A DNA stretch of 64,000 nt from the NCBI GenBank assembly GCA_009772985.1, contig WOUS01000011.1, positions 1 to 64,000 of the forward strand, written 5' to 3'. Below the pieces are notes generated by a model. The model was not told the DNA's origin and made no database searches. It was given only the letters and a program-made list of their open reading frames with translations. Positions 27,703 to 35,677 of the stretch are shown here, piece by piece (the first letter of the stretch is position 1; each line of letters begins with the position of its first letter). Both the position numbers and the translations under genes were made by a program. This DNA is from Anaerolineaceae bacterium. GTDB lineage: Bacteria; Chloroflexota; Anaerolineae; Anaerolineales; Villigracilaceae.

Positions 27703-28815
27703 ATGACCACCCTCCTTGCCTGTTTTCCCCTGCTCCTGACCGTCGGCCTGGTCCTGCTAGGGTTCGTCATCCGGCGGCCCGCCCGGCGGCTCTGGCTGAC
27801 CGTCAGCCTGGTGACGCTCGCCTGCCTGCTGGCCGACGCCGTCCTGCTGGCCGCGTTGCCGCGCCTCGGCCTCTCGTTTGGACCGGTGGCCGGTCCGCTG
27901 CTGCTGGTCAACGCCACCCGGCTGGCGATCCTGGTGGCCGGGCTGCTGCTCCTGCTGGCGCTCGGAGCGCGTCTCAAGTGGACGCGCCCGCTGGTGCTCA
28001 GCCTGGTGTTGATCCAAGCGGTCCTGCTGGTCCTCGAATTCGACGGGCTGTACATCGAACCGTTCCGCCTGACCGTGACCGAGGTCCGGCAGGAAGCGCC
28101 GGCCTTCCTCCCCGACCGCCCGCTGCGCATCCTGCAAATTTCCGACCTGCACGTCGAGCGGACGACGATCCGCGAGCGCGCCATGCTGAGGGAAGTGAAC
28201 GAACTCCAGCCCGACATCATCGTCCTGACCGGCGACTACATCAACCAGGACTACCTCCACGACCCGGCAGCCTGGGCGGATGCGCGCGGCATCATCTCCC
28301 AGTTGTACGCGCCCTACGGCGTCTACGCCGTCTCCGGCAATACCGACGTGTCCCCGATCATGGCGGAGGTCTTCGATGGGCTGGACAACGTGCGCGTGCT
28401 GGACAACGCGGTGAAGCCCATCTCGTTCCCCGGCGGCATCCTCTACCTGGTGGGCGTTTCGATCAACGGCGACATCAACATTGACCGCGCCATGCTCTCC
28501 AGCCTGGTGGCCGAATATCCGTCCGACGCCTACTTCGTGCTGCTCTACCACGTCCCCGACATGATCGGGACCGCATCGGACCTGGGCATCCCGCTGTTCC
28601 TGTCCGGACACACGCACGGCGGGCAGATCCGCCTGCCGTTCTACGGGGCGCTGATCACGTTCTCGGATTACGGCAAGCAGTACGAGATGGGACGCTACCA
28701 GGTCGGGCCGACCACGCTCTACGTCAGCCGCGGCCTCGGCATGGAGGGGCTGGACATGCCGCGCATCCGCTTCCTCTGCCCGCCGGAGATTGTGCTCTTC
28801 GAACTGGGCCAGTGA
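27703..28815 (+). CDS. Membrane-anchored metallophosphoesterase (YkuE/YaeI-like)
   Basis: This protein has 370 residues. Four hydrophobic segments fill residues 1-~125, followed by a calcineurin-like phosphoesterase domain. Metal ligands are visible in order: ISDLHVERT, LTGDYIN, SGNTD (variant of GNHE), and a C-terminal GHTHGGQIRLP. YkuE/YaeI relatives hydrolyse lipid or UDP-sugar-lipid phosphates at the membrane. The GNTD block has Thr where the family usually has His, which may change activity. It lies 42 nt after the calcium pump and ends before a terminator. Confidence 0.87.
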   Translation: MTTLLACFPLLLTVGLVLLGFVIRRPARRLWLTVSLVTLACLLADAVLLAALPRLGLSFGPVAGPLLLVNATRLAILVAGLLLLLALGARLKWTRPLVLSLVLIQAVLLVLEFDGLYIEPFRLTVTEVRQEAPAFLPDRPLRILQISDLHVERTTIRERAMLREVNELQPDIIVLTGDYINQDYLHDPAAWADARGIISQLYAPYGVYAVSGNTDVSPIMAEVFDGLDNVRVLDNAVKPISFPGGILYLVGVSINGDINIDRAMLSSLVAEYPSDAYFVLLYHVPDMIGTASDLGIPLFLSGHTHGGQIRLPFYGALITFSDYGKQYEMGRYQVGPTTLYVSRGLGMEGLDMPRIRFLCPPEIVLFELGQ

Positions 28816-28834
28816 CCCGTTCCGGGTTCAGAAA

Positions 28835-28862
28835 GGCGGCCGGCTGGCCGTCTTTTTCTTTA
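28835..28862 (+). terminator. Terminator of the phosphoesterase gene
   Basis: GGCGGCC and GGCCGTC form a 7-bp stem with one G-U pair and loop GGCT, followed by TTTTTCTTT. Confidence 0.8.
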
Positions 28863-28946
28863 ACAAACCTTCACGATTCATCCAATCGGACTTTACACAC
28901 GCCTTTTATAGTTGGGGTCAGTCAAATATAAAAAGGAGTTCGAAAA

Positions 28947-29654
28947 ATGAAAACCAAATGGATCATTCTTGTGCTGATCGGCGCCGCCCTGCTGGCCGCC
29001 TGCACGCCTGCCGCCCCTGCAGAGACCGGGACAGGCGCTGCCTCGACCCCTGAGTCTGTTGATGCGCAAGCAACCGATGCCGCAAGCGTAAACGCCGCGC
29101 CGGCCAGCGCGCCTGACCTGTTCGGCCTGACCTATGTCCGCGAGGAAGAGAAACTGGCGCGTGATGTTTACCTGTTCCTGTACGAGCGGTGGGGCGCGGA
29201 AGTGTTCAACAACATCGCCGCCAGCGAACAGGCCCATACCGATACCATCAAGAGCCTGCTGGTCGTTTACGGCCTGCCCGACCCGGCTGTGGACCTCCAG
29301 CCCGGTCAGTTCGCCGACCCCGCCTTGCAGGCGCTCTACGACCAGTTGACCGCCCAGGGCAGCCAGAGCCTGTCCGACGCGTTCAAGGTCGGCGCAGCGG
29401 TCGAAGAGATTGACATCCTCGACCTGCAAGCCCGCCTGGCCGGCGACCTGCCGGACGATATCCGCCTTGCCTACGAGAACCTGCTCTCCGGCTCGTACAA
29501 CCACCTGTCGGCGTTCACGTCTGCCCTGCTGCGGCAGACCGGGGAGACCTACGTTCCCCAGTACATGACCGCCGAAGCCTACCAGGAAGCCCTCAGCCTG
29601 GCCGTCACGGGCGGCAACGGGGGCGGGGGCGGCAGCGGGGGCGGGCGGCCATAA
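28947..29654 (+). CDS. DUF2202 ferritin-like lipoprotein
   Basis: This secreted lipoprotein has 235 residues; the signal peptide ends in LLAACTP (lipobox Cys20). After an Ala/Thr-rich linker, a DUF2202 domain fills residues ~55-205. REEEKLARDVYLFLYERWG, ASEQAHTDTIKSLL and LPDDIRLAYENLLSGSYNHLSAF place Glu and His as in ferritin-like di-metal bundles. The C-terminus is Gly-rich. It is the first gene of a three-gene set with an iron-sulfur membrane protein and a small membrane protein. A metal or redox role outside the cytoplasm is likely; the substrate is unknown. ATG follows AAGGAG. Confidence 0.88.
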   Translation: MKTKWIILVLIGAALLAACTPAAPAETGTGAASTPESVDAQATDAASVNAAPASAPDLFGLTYVREEEKLARDVYLFLYERWGAEVFNNIAASEQAHTDTIKSLLVVYGLPDPAVDLQPGQFADPALQALYDQLTAQGSQSLSDAFKVGAAVEEIDILDLQARLAGDLPDDIRLAYENLLSGSYNHLSAFTSALLRQTGETYVPQYMTAEAYQEALSLAVTGGNGGGGGSGGGRP

Positions 29655-29698
29655 ATCCATCCATCATGTGACCGTCACATTTCCGAGGAGACACCATC

Positions 29699-30547
29699 AT
29701 GAAACTACCCAGGATCCGCCTTTTTCGCAAACGCAGCCTCTGGCCGCGCACCATCCTGCAAATCTTTTTCTTTGCCCTGATTGCGCTAATCGCCGTCAAC
29801 CATACCCTGGCCGAAAGCGGCGGCGGCATCACGCTGCTCTCCGGCGTCACCCTGCACGCGGTCTGTCCATTCGGCGGGGTGGAAAGCCTGTATCAGTTCA
29901 TCGCCGTGGGCACGTTCGTCCAGAAGGTGCGCGAGTCGTCCTTCGTGCTGATGACCATCGTCTTCGTCCTTGCCATCCTGTTCGGGCCGGTCTTCTGCGG
30001 CTGGGTCTGCCCGCTGGGGACGGTCCAGGAATGGGTCGGCAAACTGGGACGCAAGATCTTCAAGACCAAACGCTACAACCACTTCGTCCCGGCCAAACTC
30101 GATAAAATCCTGCGCTACGCCCGCTACGGGGTGCTTGCCTGGGTGCTCTATATCACCATCACCAGCGGGAAACTGCTCTTCCAGGACTACGATCCTTACT
30201 ATGCCCTGTTCTCCTTCTGGACCGGCGAAGTGACCGCGGCCGCCTTCGTCATCCTCGGCCTGACCCTCGTTCTGAGCCTGTTCATCGAGCGCCCGTGGTG
30301 CAAGTACGCCTGTCCCTACGGGGCGGTGCTCGGCCTGACCAATCTGTTCCGGGTGTTCAAGATCCGCCGCGTGGCCGCCACCTGCAACAACGCCGGGGCC
30401 TGCGACATCAGGTGCCCGATGAATATCCCGGTCAGCCAAAAGAAAGTCATCCGCGACCACCAGTGCATCTCCTGCATGGAATGTACCTCCGAAGCCTGCT
30501 GCCCGGTCAAAGAGACTGTCGTCTTTTCTGTGGGAGATGTCAAATGA
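29699..30547 (+). CDS. Polytopic membrane iron-sulfur protein (NapH/CcoG-like)
   Basis: This 282-residue protein has about five membrane helices and cysteine clusters facing the cytoplasm. CGWVCPLG and CKYACPYGA are the paired CxxxCP motifs of NapH/NosR-type proteins. A C-terminal ferredoxin-like part has CNNAGACDIRCP and CISCMECTSEACCP, enough for two [4Fe-4S] clusters. Such proteins carry electrons across or along the membrane to periplasmic enzymes. It follows the DUF2202 gene by 44 nt and overlaps the next gene by four bases (ATGA), so the three probably form an electron-transfer unit. Confidence 0.88.
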   Translation: MKLPRIRLFRKRSLWPRTILQIFFFALIALIAVNHTLAESGGGITLLSGVTLHAVCPFGGVESLYQFIAVGTFVQKVRESSFVLMTIVFVLAILFGPVFCGWVCPLGTVQEWVGKLGRKIFKTKRYNHFVPAKLDKILRYARYGVLAWVLYITITSGKLLFQDYDPYYALFSFWTGEVTAAAFVILGLTLVLSLFIERPWCKYACPYGAVLGLTNLFRVFKIRRVAATCNNAGACDIRCPMNIPVSQKKVIRDHQCISCMECTSEACCPVKETVVFSVGDVK

Positions 30548-30891
30548 AACTGAACTCGAAAATCCTGGGGATCATCATCCTCGTGGTCATTTTTGGCGGC
30601 ATTGCGCTCTCGTCTGCCCTGGGATACTGGAATACCGAAACCAGCGGCGGGGGCGGCTACGGCGGGGGCGGCGAGACCGAAACCGAGGCCGAATCCATCC
30701 GCGGCCGCACCACCTTCCAGGACCTGCTCGACCTGGGCTTGGCGCAGGAAGTCATCGAACAGGCCATCGGCGGGCCCATGCCCGAACCGTCCACCCTGGT
30801 CAAGGTCTATTGCGAAGCGAACGGGTTGGATTTCGAGATCGTCAAGGAACAGTTGCAGACGGAATTGGACAACCTGGCCCCCAACGATTAA
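30544..30891 (+). CDS. Small membrane-anchored protein of the DUF2202/iron-sulfur operon
   Basis: This protein has 115 residues. One N-terminal helix (~6-26) is followed by a Gly-rich linker and an extracytoplasmic helical domain of about 65 residues beginning RGRTTFQDLLDLGL. I recognise no family. Its ATG overlaps the stop of the iron-sulfur gene, so it is translationally coupled. The domain may dock the DUF2202 lipoprotein or another redox partner, but this rests on position only. A strong terminator follows. Confidence 0.8.
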   Translation: MKLNSKILGIIILVVIFGGIALSSALGYWNTETSGGGGYGGGGETETEAESIRGRTTFQDLLDLGLAQEVIEQAIGGPMPEPSTLVKVYCEANGLDFEIVKEQLQTELDNLAPND

Positions 30892-30895
30892 ACGC

Positions 30896-30930
30896 ATCCC
30901 TCCGGCGGAATTGGCCGGAGGGATTTTTTT
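30896..30930. terminator. Bidirectional terminator between the redox operon and rnhB
   Basis: ATCCCTCCGGC and GCCGGAGGGAT form a perfect 11-bp stem, followed by TTTTTT on the + strand. The rnhB stop (30929) lies at its edge. Confidence 0.88.
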
Positions 30931-31594
30931 ACGGCGGCTGGATGGTGAACGTTTTCCGGTGGATTTCGCACCTGCCCAGTCGCATCAGCGCGGACCGGTG
31001 GGCCTGTGTGCCGTATCCTTTGTGCTGCGCGAACCCGTAGCCGGGATGGCGCGTTTCGGCCTCACGCATCCACGCGTCGCGGGCGGTCTTGGCCAGCACC
31101 GAGGCGGCGGCCACGCTGAGCGAACGCTGGTCGCCCTTGACCAGCGCGGTCTGGGGGAGGGAAATTTCAGGAAAGATCAGGTAGTCGGTGAGCAGGTAAT
31201 CAGGAAACAAGGGATTAGAGATCAGGGTATCAGGATTCGAGGACAAGGAGTCGAGGGCGCGCATGGCGGCCAGTTTGGTGGCGCGCAGGATGCCCAGCGC
31301 GTCGATTTCCTCCGCGGACGCGAATCCCACGCCCCAGGCCAGCGCCGCCTCCCGGATGCGCGGCGCCCACGCCTCGCGCTCCGGCGGCGTCATCTGCTTG
31401 GAATCGCGCACCCCGCGCAAGGTCCGCGCGAGGCGCGGAACGCGGGGCAGGATGACCGCCGCGGCCGACACCGGTCCCGCCAGCGCGCCGCGCCCGGCCT
31501 CGTCAATCCCGGCGATGCAGGCGAAGCCGTCCTTCCAGAGTCGTTTTTCGAATTCGAGAGTGGGGAGACGACTCAAGTCGTCACTACGAGTCAT
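30929..31594 (-). CDS. rnhB: Ribonuclease HII
   Basis: RNase HII cuts RNA in RNA-DNA hybrids and starts removal of misincorporated ribonucleotides. The 221-residue protein has GIDEAGRGALAGPV with the DE catalytic pair, RDSKQMTP, LVKGDQRSLSVAAASVLAKTARD and the late HKGYGTQAH. Two oddities are visible. Residues 1-12 (MTRSDDLSRLPT) are encoded by a palindromic repeat at 31563-31594. A stretch around NPDTLISNPLFPDYLLTD before YLIFPEISLPQ is encoded by degenerate 8-bp word repeats and looks longer than in relatives. The ATG 31594 overlaps the glycosyltransferase stop by 11 nt. Confidence 0.94.
   Translation of the reverse strand: MTRSDDLSRLPTLEFEKRLWKDGFACIAGIDEAGRGALAGPVSAAAVILPRVPRLARTLRGVRDSKQMTPPEREAWAPRIREAALAWGVGFASAEEIDALGILRATKLAAMRALDSLSSNPDTLISNPLFPDYLLTDYLIFPEISLPQTALVKGDQRSLSVAAASVLAKTARDAWMREAETRHPGYGFAQHKGYGTQAHRSALMRLGRCEIHRKTFTIQPP
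31190..31255. repeat. Degenerate 8-bp word repeat inside rnhB
   Basis: Words such as TAATCAGG, AAACAAGG, GATTAGAG, GTATCAGG and ATTCGAGG follow one another mostly every 8 bp (some 6). They code in frame for part of RNase HII. Confidence 0.5.
31563..31594. repeat. GACGACT palindromic repeat across a stop/start junction
   Basis: GACGACT-CA-AGTCGTC (31567-31582) with flanking CACTACGAG supplies both the last codons and TAG stop of the glycosyltransferase gene and, in another frame, the first codons of rnhB. Confidence 0.6.
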
Positions 31595-32306
31595 ACATGC
31601 CTCGCCGCGCGTTCCGGCGGATGGTGAGCAGGTCGAGGAACATGCGCCACGAATCGCGCAGTACGCTGATGCGGCTCCCGCTGCCGTAGTACCACGGGAT
31701 GCCGATCTCGCGGATGGCGTAGCCGCGCCGCCGGGCAATGAGCAGGATCTCCACGTCGAAGGCCCAGCCGGTCAGCGTTTGGAAAGGGAAAATTTCCCCG
31801 GCCACGGCGGCGCGGAAGCATTTGAAGCCGCACTGCGTATCCTGCAGGCCGGGCAGCGCCAGCGTGCGGATGAGGAAGTTGAAGACCCGCCCGGTGAAGT
31901 GACGGTAGTACGGTTCGTCGTAGCGCACCGCTCCCGGCGCTTCGCGCGAGGCGATGGCGATGTCGCAGTCGCAGGCCGGGGGCAGGAAGCGGTTGATCTC
32001 CTCCACCGGCATCGAGAAGTCGGCGTCGGCCACGAAACGGTACTCGCCGCGCGCCTCCATCATGCCGCGCCGGATGGCGCTGCCCTTGCCGGGACGCGTC
32101 TCCTGGAACACGCGCAGGGTCGGGAAATTCTCGGCGAAGCGCTGCGCCACCTGCAGGGTCCGGTCGCTGCTGGCATTCTCGATCACCAGCACCTCCGAGC
32201 GGTAGGGTTGTTTTTCCAGGAACGCAAACACCTGCCCCAGGGCGCGGGGCAGGCGGGACTCTTCATTCCGGGCGGGGATGATGATGGAGAGGAAAGGCTT
32301 TCTCAA
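31584..32306 (-). CDS. Family 2 glycosyltransferase (dolichyl-phosphate glucosyltransferase-like)
   Basis: This 240-residue GT-A enzyme lacks the C-terminal membrane domain of many relatives. LSIIIPARNEESRL is the nucleotide-sugar site; FVADADFSMP carries the DxD motif; LPGLQDTQCGFKCF is typical of the DPG/DPM-synthase-like group that loads glucose or mannose on polyprenyl phosphate. RRRGYAIREIGIPWYY is also conserved. Stop and last residues come from the GACGACT palindrome shared with rnhB. It is 12 nt downstream of a NERD-like membrane gene on the same strand. Confidence 0.9.
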   Translation of the reverse strand: MRKPFLSIIIPARNEESRLPRALGQVFAFLEKQPYRSEVLVIENASSDRTLQVAQRFAENFPTLRVFQETRPGKGSAIRRGMMEARGEYRFVADADFSMPVEEINRFLPPACDCDIAIASREAPGAVRYDEPYYRHFTGRVFNFLIRTLALPGLQDTQCGFKCFRAAVAGEIFPFQTLTGWAFDVEILLIARRRGYAIREIGIPWYYGSGSRISVLRDSWRMFLDLLTIRRNARRGMYDS

Positions 32307-32318
32307 GGCGCTGACTCG

Positions 32319-33248
32319 TCAGATGTTTTGGGAAACGAGGTAGAGGAATACGAACAGGATGATGCACTCGAACACGGCGAACACGATCAGGAATATCCAC
32401 TGCCTGGTGGAAAACCTGCGCCGTTTCCGGACCGGGGGCCGGGCCTGCCCTGGGCGAGGTTGCGGGGCTGCCCCGAAGGGAGTCTCGTCTTTCGGCGCGG
32501 CGTCCTCCTTGAAGTCGAAGCCGAAGTCTCCGGCCCGGACGGGAGGCGCGGCGGGCTGCGGCGGTTCCCCGCCCGGCAGGGCAAAGGACGGGACGTACGG
32601 CTCCTCTTCGGGCGCGGGCGCGGCCGGCGCGGCGGCCTGTTCCGCCGCTTTGGCAGGCTTCGGCGTCAGGATGCGGTTGACCACTTCGGCCACCGCTTCC
32701 GGGCTGAGCGCCGCGCGCGCCTGCGCGATCAAGACGGCGAAGCGTTCCAGCGCGTCGCTCTGCACCACGCGCACGATCGGGCGGACGCTGTCCACGTGCA
32801 GGCCGGGGTTGGCGCACAGCAGGGCGGCATCCACCACCCCCGCGCCCTCGTAGCCCTGGCGCTGCAAATATACCTGGACGGCGCGCGCCATGCGCGCCGT
32901 GCGCGTCAGCAGGTTGGCGCTGGAGGGCTTGAAGGTATTGCCGGCCAGCATCCCCCACACGTCGCCCTTGGCGCGGTACATGCCGCGCGCCGCGGTCACG
33001 TACATGGCGTAGACGCCCGTCGGCCCGACCAGGATGAGCGGGATGCTGATGTCCAGCCCCGGCAGGGTGACGTTGCGCAGGAGCGTGAACTTCCGGTCCA
33101 GGCCGCGTTCCAGGGCGGCCATGACGCCCACCTGCGCCTGAGTCTCCTGCACCCAGGCGGCCCCCAGTTTCATGGTCGCCTTGGCCTGGTTGAGCACGCT
33201 GATCTTGCCGTCGGCGCCGAAATATGGAGTGTGGTCAATCACTTTCAT
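32319..33248 (-). CDS. NERD-like domain protein with C-terminal membrane helix
   Basis: This 309-residue protein is not assigned with certainty. Residues ~25-170 contain AALERGLDRKFTLLRNVTLPG, DISIPLILVGPTGVYAMYVTAARGMY and a later RMARAVQVYLQRQG helix. The order is similar to the nuclease-related NERD domain, including an acidic residue before a hydrophobic strand. A Pro/Ala-rich linker follows, then a basic patch RKRRRF and one transmembrane helix near the C-terminus (~285-305). The membrane tail suggests the folded part is cytoplasmic. It precedes the glycosyltransferase and rnhB on the same strand. Confidence 0.65.
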   Translation of the reverse strand: MKVIDHTPYFGADGKISVLNQAKATMKLGAAWVQETQAQVGVMAALERGLDRKFTLLRNVTLPGLDISIPLILVGPTGVYAMYVTAARGMYRAKGDVWGMLAGNTFKPSSANLLTRTARMARAVQVYLQRQGYEGAGVVDAALLCANPGLHVDSVRPIVRVVQSDALERFAVLIAQARAALSPEAVAEVVNRILTPKPAKAAEQAAAPAAPAPEEEPYVPSFALPGGEPPQPAAPPVRAGDFGFDFKEDAAPKDETPFGAAPQPRPGQARPPVRKRRRFSTRQWIFLIVFAVFECIILFVFLYLVSQNI

Positions 33249-33280
33249 GGCTGTCTCCTGAGGAAGGGCCGGATGTGTTC

Positions 33281-33607
33281 CTAGAAAACCGGGACGCCGG
33301 TCAGGCTGTCCCGCCCGGCGGGCGCGCCGTCGGTGCGGATGGCTTCCCCGTCCAGCCGCACCCGGCTGCCGGTCTCGAACGTCGCGCCGCAGTACATTTT
33401 GCGCCGGCCGGTCACGAAGCGGCGGCCGCGTTCCAGGCGTGCGGCCAGCGCCTTCCGGTCCAGCGCCAGGCTGTCGGTCCAGACCGCGCCGCGGCGCTCG
33501 TACAAACGCGCCAGGGAAATCCGTCCGTCTTTTGTGTACCGGACTGCTTCTATCACTCCGTCGAATTTTGGCCGTGACAGGGTAAATCCGAATCTGAGTC
33601 GTGGCAT
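33281..33607 (-). CDS. Small conserved hypothetical protein
   Basis: This 108-residue basic soluble protein has no signal. Beta-rich segments FDGVIEAVRYTKDGRISLARLYERRG and a later GRRKMYCGATFETGSRVRL are visible. GC-rich codon use and its position before the NERD-like gene, 32 nt apart, support a real gene. No family is recognised. Confidence 0.6.
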   Translation of the reverse strand: MPRLRFGFTLSRPKFDGVIEAVRYTKDGRISLARLYERRGAVWTDSLALDRKALAARLERGRRFVTGRRKMYCGATFETGSRVRLDGEAIRTDGAPAGRDSLTGVPVF

Positions 33608-33670
33608 GGAAAATCCTCCACGGCTATTTTAACACAACATCCCCTCTCCTTTTGAGAGAGGGGATGGCTG

Positions 33671-33743
33671 TCGGGGTGGGCGGGGTCGAACCGCCGACCT
33701 CCACGTCCCAAACGTGGCGCGCTGCCAACTGCGCTACACCCCG
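33671..33743 (-). tRNA. tRNA-Pro (anticodon TGG)
   Basis: Read on the minus strand the acceptor CGGGGTG pairs with CACCCCG. The anticodon stem CCACG/CGTGG holds loop TTTGGGA, anticodon TGG. The T-loop is GGTTCGACC and the discriminator A; no CCA is encoded. Confidence 0.96.
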
Positions 33744-33755
33744 GTCGGATGTGAG

Positions 33756-33761
33756 TATAAT
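33756..33761 (+). promoter_or_regulatory. -10 box of the esterase lipoprotein (leaderless)
   Basis: TATAAT ends 7 nt before ATG 33769. The region just upstream is the 5' part of the divergent tRNA-Pro gene, and no Shine-Dalgarno sequence precedes the ATG. Confidence 0.45.
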
Positions 33762-33768
33762 GCGAACC

Positions 33769-34665
33769 ATGCAACGGCGTCAAGCGGTGATCTTCTTCCT
33801 GATTGCGGCGCTCCTAGCGGGACCGGCGGCCTGCTCGCCGCGCCCCGAGCCGTCTCCTGCGCCGGCGGCTTCCCCGCTCCCGCCCACAGAGACGTTCGTC
33901 CCGACCACCACGCCCGCGCCGCCCACGCCCACGCCGCCCACGCCCACGCCGGGATGCTCCGCGCCCGGCACGCTGGAGCCGCAGCAACTGACCAGCGCGT
34001 CCATGCCCGCGCCCCTGCGTTTCCTCGTCTACCTGCCGCCCTGTTACGCCGAGCGGACCGACCTGCGCTACCCCGTGCTGTACCTGTTCCACGGCGCGTT
34101 CGCCGACGAGTACCAGTGGGCGCGTCTCGGCGCGCCGGCCGCAGCCGACCGGCTGACCGCCTCCGGCGAGATCCCGCCTTTTATCATCGTCATGCCGTTC
34201 GACCCGTACACCTCCCAGCCCTACGAGTATGGCTTCGACGAGGCTGTCCTGCGGGACCTGCTCCCGTACGTCGACTCGCATTACCGCACCCTCCCGGACC
34301 GTACCCGCCGCGCCGTGGGCGGACTTTCGCGCGGCAGCAGTTGGGCGCTCCACTTTGGTCTCTCGCGCCCGGAACTTTTCGGGGAGATTGGGATGCACTC
34401 TCCCGTCATCTTTGCCTCCGACGGCCTGCTCGTGGAAAAGTGGCTCGACATCATTCCGCCGGAGCGGATGCCGCTGTTCTATCTCGACATCAGCGAAAAC
34501 GACCCGAATCTCCAGAAGTCCCGTTGGCTCGAAAACATTCTCACCGCCCGCGGCATCCCGCACGAATGGCATCTCAATACCGGCTTCCACGACGAAACGT
34601 ACTGGGCCGCGCACGTGGAAGAGTACCTGCGCTGGTATGCGCAAGGGTGGGCGGCCAGCCCTTGA
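33769..34665 (+). CDS. Secreted esterase lipoprotein (esterase D/Fes-like)
   Basis: This lipoprotein has 298 residues; its signal peptide ends in GPAACSP (lipobox). A Thr/Pro-rich linker leads to an alpha/beta-hydrolase of the PF00756 type. Catalytic Ser lies in GGLSRGSSW, an acid residue in LDISENDPN, and His in GFHDETYW. YPVLYLFHGAFADEYQW holds the oxyanion loop. Relatives hydrolyse feruloyl esters, S-formylglutathione or mycolyl-like esters; the substrate here is unknown. I chose ATG 33769; an earlier in-frame ATG would read through the tRNA-Pro gene. Confidence 0.85.
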   Translation: MQRRQAVIFFLIAALLAGPAACSPRPEPSPAPAASPLPPTETFVPTTTPAPPTPTPPTPTPGCSAPGTLEPQQLTSASMPAPLRFLVYLPPCYAERTDLRYPVLYLFHGAFADEYQWARLGAPAAADRLTASGEIPPFIIVMPFDPYTSQPYEYGFDEAVLRDLLPYVDSHYRTLPDRTRRAVGGLSRGSSWALHFGLSRPELFGEIGMHSPVIFASDGLLVEKWLDIIPPERMPLFYLDISENDPNLQKSRWLENILTARGIPHEWHLNTGFHDETYWAAHVEEYLRWYAQGWAASP

Positions 34666-34669
34666 ACGG

Positions 34670-34700
34670 TATAATCCTGCTTATGGAGAAAACTCAATGA
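34670..34700 (+). promoter_or_regulatory. -10 box and five-codon mini-ORF before galE
   Basis: TATAAT (34670-34675) lies 7 nt before an ATG at 34683. That ATG opens a five-codon ORF (MEKTQ) whose TGA overlaps the galE ATG as ATGA. The same bases include GGAG, which could instead serve as the galE ribosome binding site. Confidence 0.4.
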
Positions 34701-35674
34701 ATATCTTCGTCACCGGCGGCGCGGGCTACATCGGCTCGGCGGCTGCCGCCGCCCTGCTCGAGGCCGGGCATTCCGTCACCGTCTACGACTCGCTCGTTAC
34801 CGGCTACCGCCCGGCAGCGCCGGAGGCAGCGCGCTTCGTCCACGCCGACCTGGCGGACGCCGAAACGCTCGCCAGGACTCTCGCCTCCGAAAAGTACGAC
34901 GCTGTGATGCACTTCGCCGCCTTCATCGAAGCGGGCGAGAGCATGAAAGACCCCGGCAAGTTTTTCAAGAACAACCTGGCAAACTCGCTTGGACTCATCG
35001 AGGCCGCCACGCGCGCCGGGGTGAAGCGCTTCGTGCTTTCGTCCACGGCGGCGGTCTACGCCTCCAGCGACGCGCCGCTCAGCGAAGAGTCGGCCATTGA
35101 CCCGGCCAACGCCTACGGCTTCACCAAACTCGCCATCGAGCAGGCGCTGGAGTGGTATCGCCGCATCCACGGACTGCGCTACGCGGCCCTGCGGTATTTC
35201 AACGCCGCCGGGGCTGTGGGTGGGCGGGGCGAGGCGCACCAGCCCGAGTCGCACCTCATTCCGCTGGTGCTGAAGGTGGCGCTCGGCCAGCGGAAAGCCG
35301 CCCACATTTACGGCACGGATTACCCGACCCCCGACGGCACCTGCATCCGCGACTACGTCCACATCGCGGATCTGGTCTCCGCCCACTTGCTGGCGCTGGA
35401 GGCGCTGGGGGAGCGCGACCGGCTGGCGTACAACCTCGGCAACGGGAGCGGGTACTCGGTCCGGGAAGTGATCGAGACGGCGCGCCGCGTGACCGGTCAC
35501 CCGGTCCCGGCAGTCGAGTCCGCGCGCCGTCCCGGCGACGCGCCGCGGCTGGTGGCGTCGTCTGAAAAAATCCGCCGCGAACTGGGCTGGCAGCCGGAAC
35601 ATCCTGCTCTGGCAGACATCATCGCCTCGGCCTGGGACTGGCACCGTACCCACCCGGATGGGTACAAAGGGTAG
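34697..35674 (+). CDS. galE: UDP-glucose 4-epimerase
   Basis: This enzyme interconverts UDP-glucose and UDP-galactose. The 325-residue short-chain dehydrogenase-type protein shows FVTGGAGYIGS (NAD site), LSSTAAVYAS with the catalytic Ser/Thr, YGFTK (YxxxK), and the bacterial GalE C-terminal pattern HIYGTDYPTPDGTCIRDYVH. ATG 34697 has GGAG 8 nt upstream and overlaps a mini-ORF stop. galK lies 25 kb away in this window, so the Leloir genes are not clustered. The next gene starts 3 nt after its stop. Confidence 0.96.
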   Translation: MNIFVTGGAGYIGSAAAAALLEAGHSVTVYDSLVTGYRPAAPEAARFVHADLADAETLARTLASEKYDAVMHFAAFIEAGESMKDPGKFFKNNLANSLGLIEAATRAGVKRFVLSSTAAVYASSDAPLSEESAIDPANAYGFTKLAIEQALEWYRRIHGLRYAALRYFNAAGAVGGRGEAHQPESHLIPLVLKVALGQRKAAHIYGTDYPTPDGTCIRDYVHIADLVSAHLLALEALGERDRLAYNLGNGSGYSVREVIETARRVTGHPVPAVESARRPGDAPRLVASSEKIRRELGWQPEHPALADIIASAWDWHRTHPDGYKG

Positions 35675-35677
35675 CGC

